A stretch of 5,710 nt of DNA, taken from Acidobacteriaceae bacterium (GTDB lineage: Bacteria > Acidobacteriota > Terriglobia > Terriglobales > Acidobacteriaceae). Where the stretch lies: the NCBI GenBank assembly GCA_009781125.1, contig WQYS01000176.1, forward strand, positions 1-5,710. Reading direction: 5' to 3'. Position numbers and translations under genes: made by a program. A model generated the notes under the pieces. That model did no database searches. It was not told the origin of the DNA and saw only the letters and a program-made list of their open reading frames with translations. Below are positions 4,270 to 5,710 of this stretch, piece by piece (positions within the stretch are counted from its first letter, which is position 1; every line of letters starts with the position of its first letter).

Positions 4270-5349
4270 CTAGTTGAAGAGACTGCTTACGCTGGTCTCC
4301 ATGTGAATGCTCTCAATGGCCCGGCCCAGAAGCCCGGCCACCGTGAGTACCTTAATCTTGCCTAACTTCGCCGCATCTTCGCGTAGCGGGATGGTGTTGG
4401 TCACCACCACCTGCTCCAGGCGGCTCTTGGCGATGCGCTCCACCGCCGGACCCGAAAGCACCGCGTGCGTAGCGCAGGCATAAACTTTTGCTGCGCCCTG
4501 ATCCAACAGAGCATCGGCGGTCTTCACCAGAGTTCCCGCCGTGTCGATCATGTCGTCGAGGATGAGGCAGGTCTTGCCCTTGACGTCGCCGATCACATTC
4601 ATCACCTCGGTGACATTCATGTCGGTCCGCCGCTTGTCCACTATAGCCAGCGGCACGCCCAGCCGGGTGGCAAAGAAGCGCGCGCGCTCCACGCCGCCGG
4701 CGTCGGGCGAGATCACCGTCAGGCTGGGAAGATTCATCTCCCGGAAGTGGCTCACCAGAACCGGACTGGCAAAAAGATGGTCTACCGGAATGTTGAAGAA
4801 CCCCTGAATCTGCGCGGCGTGCAGATCGACCAGCAGAGCGCGGTCGGCTCCCGCCGTCTGCAGCAGGTCGGCGACCAGCTTCGAGGTAATCGCAACTCTG
4901 GGGCGGTCCTTGCGGTCCTGACGCGCGTAACCATAGTACGGAACCACCACCGTGATGCGGGCCGCCGAGGCGCGCTTCAGCGCGTCGAGCATAATCAGCA
5001 GCTCCATCAGATTCTGGTCCACCGGGTTGCAGGTCGGCTGCACTACGAAGACATCCGTGCCGCGAACATTTTCGAGCAGTTGAAAGTGCACCTCGCCATC
5101 GGCGAAGCGCTGCAACTTGGCCTCGCCCAGCGGCACTCCTATAAACTTGCATATCTCCTCGGCCAGAGGCCGGTTGGACGATCCGCTGAAGACCTTAAAG
5201 CCCTTGGTTTCGGGGCTTCGCCCCCCACGTCCGGGGCGAGATTTGAGTTGTCCCCCGGGGCCTCCGGGCCCCTGCGTGGAACCGGTTACGGCATTCTCGC
5301 GTGGTTCGGCGACTGGCGTTAGAGTTGCGGTCATCTCTTGTTCGTTCAC
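4270..5349 (-). CDS. prs: Ribose-phosphate pyrophosphokinase (PRPP synthetase) with N-terminal extension
   Basis: A 359-residue Prs, which makes PRPP from ribose 5-phosphate and ATP for purine, pyrimidine, histidine, tryptophan and NAD synthesis. The class I core starts near residue 51 with FKVFSGSS. It includes FADGEVHFQLLENVRGTD (82-99), the flexible ATP-binding loop YARQDRKDRPRV (141-152), DLHAAQIQGFF (175-185), SPDAGGVERA (214-223) and the PRPP-binding loop LDDMIDTAGT (264-273). The first 50 residues are extra: a polar segment, then a Gly/Pro/Arg-rich linker at about 23-50 encoded by GC-rich palindromes. I chose the GTG at 5349-5347 because GGAG lies eight bases upstream; the ATG at 5334-5332 would remove only five residues and cannot be excluded. 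Longer reading upstream would run through the tRNA and is rejected. It follows tRNA-Gln by 83 nt. Confidence 0.96.
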   Translation of the reverse strand: MNEQEMTATLTPVAEPRENAVTGSTQGPGGPGGQLKSRPGRGGRSPETKGFKVFSGSSNRPLAEEICKFIGVPLGEAKLQRFADGEVHFQLLENVRGTDVFVVQPTCNPVDQNLMELLIMLDALKRASAARITVVVPYYGYARQDRKDRPRVAITSKLVADLLQTAGADRALLVDLHAAQIQGFFNIPVDHLFASPVLVSHFREMNLPSLTVISPDAGGVERARFFATRLGVPLAIVDKRRTDMNVTEVMNVIGDVKGKTCLILDDMIDTAGTLVKTADALLDQGAAKVYACATHAVLSGPAVERIAKSRLEQVVVTNTIPLREDAAKLGKIKVLTVAGLLGRAIESIHMETSVSSLFN

Positions 5350-5357
5350 TTGAAACA

Positions 5358-5361
5358 CTCC
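5358..5361 (-). promoter_or_regulatory. Ribosome binding site that favours the GTG start of prs
   Basis: GGAG on the minus strand, eight bases before GTG 5349-5347 and 23 bases before ATG 5334-5332. The only purine run near the ATG (AAGAG) touches the start codon with no spacing. This favours the GTG. Confidence 0.6.
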
Positions 5362-5383
5362 AGGTTGGTTGACCTTGAAACTG

Positions 5384-5401
5384 TGCCGTTTTTTTCCGGC
5401 A
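5384..5401. other. Small hairpin between tRNA-Gln and prs
   Basis: TGCCG (5384-5388) and CGGCA (5397-5401) pair perfectly; the loop on the minus strand is GAAAAAAA. It lies in the 83-nt spacer, about 30 nt after the tRNA 3' end. With five base pairs it is a weak candidate for a processing or stabilising structure, and no terminator tail follows on the minus strand. Confidence 0.3.
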
Positions 5402-5432
5402 AGAACTTTGCGACTTCTCTGCTCGAAACCTT

Positions 5433-5506
5433 TGGCTGGGCGACCAGGATTCGAACCTGGACTGAGTGCGTCAAAGGCACTTGACCTACCGTTAGTCGAT
5501 CGCCCA
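5433..5506 (-). tRNA. tRNA-Gln (anticodon UUG)
   Basis: A 74-nt cloverleaf including an encoded CCA end. The acceptor stem TGGGCGA pairs fully with TCGCCCA, the discriminator is G73, and the weak first pair U1-A72 is typical of tRNA-Gln. The D stem is GACT/GGTC (one G-T pair) with loop AACGGTA. The anticodon stem AGTGC/GCACT encloses CTTTGAC, giving anticodon TTG, which reads CAA and by wobble CAG. The variable loop is CAGT, and the T arm is CCAGG-TTCGAAT-CCTGG. It starts 15 nt after the ispE stop and precedes prs by 83 nt, so it is probably cut from a shared transcript; no separate promoter of good quality is visible. Confidence 0.98.
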
Positions 5507-5521
5507 GTTATGGAGCCGTCC

Positions 5522-5710
5522 CTACAGGGATGGCCCATCCGTACACGCTGCAAATACTCCTGTCCAGTACACGCTGCGAGGCAAGGTTCTAGTGACTAAA
5601 GCCTTGACACCCGCAGTTTCAACACGCTGCTGAGCCGCTCGTGCATCCGCTTCGGACCGGTAAAGTCCAAACAGAGCCGAACCCGATCCGGAGAGCGCAG
5701 CATACATTGC
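5522..5710 (-). CDS. ispE: 4-diphosphocytidyl-2-C-methyl-D-erythritol kinase, C-terminal part
   Basis: The last 62 codons of a gene that continues past the right edge. The fragment AALSGSGSALFGLY carries the glycine-rich third motif of GHMP kinases, and the ending RTLPRSVYW resembles the C-terminus of IspE. IspE phosphorylates CDP-methylerythritol in the MEP pathway to isoprenoid precursors. The gene order ispE, tRNA-Gln, prs supports IspE over other GHMP kinases. After the tryptophan the protein has a further tail ending in TDGPSL. The stop (TAG at 5524-5522) lies 15 nt before the tRNA and inside a small hairpin (5516-5533). The N-terminal and ATP-binding parts are not in the window. Confidence 0.85.
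   Translation of the reverse strand, partial: AMYAALSGSGSALFGLYRSEADARAAQQRVETAGVKALVTRTLPRSVYWTGVFAACTDGPSL

Noticed and set aside
5350..5553. Upstream extension of prs to an ATG at 5553
   Set aside because: It would translate the whole tRNA-Gln and overlap ispE. The conserved Prs core begins much later and the GTG at 5349 has a good GGAG.
5579..5625. Promoter for tRNA-Gln/prs inside ispE (TTGAAA-16-TTTAGT on the minus strand)
   Set aside because: The -10 match is poor, the site lies in coding sequence, and the dense gene arrangement already explains transcription from upstream.

Overview
The window looks like a conserved housekeeping cluster from a GC-rich bacterium. All genes are read leftward, on the minus strand. 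In transcription order (high to low coordinates) they are: the 3' end of ispE, a tRNA-Gln(UUG), prs, rplY (L25/CTC), pth, rpsF (S6), rpsR (S18), rplI (L9), then after a 332-nt gap a DUF374 lysophospholipid-acyltransferase-like gene. A possible further gene overlaps the DUF374 stop and runs off the left edge. The order ispE/tRNA-Gln/prs/rplY/pth next to rpsF/rpsR/rplI is familiar from several phyla. Together with the GC-rich hairpins between the genes and the Ala/Glu- and Gly/Pro-rich tails, it makes an Acidobacteriota source my best guess. That is an inference from memory; no marker gene for taxonomy was tested.

Region by region: 5350-5710 holds the IspE C-terminus, the tRNA and the prs leader. 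4270-5349 is prs, with an unusual Gly/Pro-rich N-terminal extension and a start probably set by a GTG with a GGAG Shine-Dalgarno. 4106-4269 is a doubled hairpin element. 1131-4105 is a compact run of five translation genes (rplY, pth, rpsF, rpsR, rplI) separated by gaps of almost equal length (78-84 nt), each holding at least one hairpin. 799-1130 has no gene but holds a 183-bp nested palindrome, a terminator-like hairpin, two small tandem hairpins and a candidate promoter for DUF374. 1-798 carries DUF374 and the edge ORF.

Functionally the cluster joins nucleotide-precursor supply (PRPP synthesis by Prs) and isoprenoid precursor synthesis (IspE) to translation: a tRNA, four ribosomal proteins, and Pth, which recycles peptidyl-tRNA. 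S6 and S18 are direct partners on the 30S platform.

I found no CRISPR array, defence system, phage gene or transposase. The novelty here is non-coding: a set of intercistronic hairpins sharing a GGGTGCCCC box 9-12 nt after three stop codons, a large nested palindrome, mutually exclusive hairpins before rpsF, and a possible leaderless promoter for DUF374.
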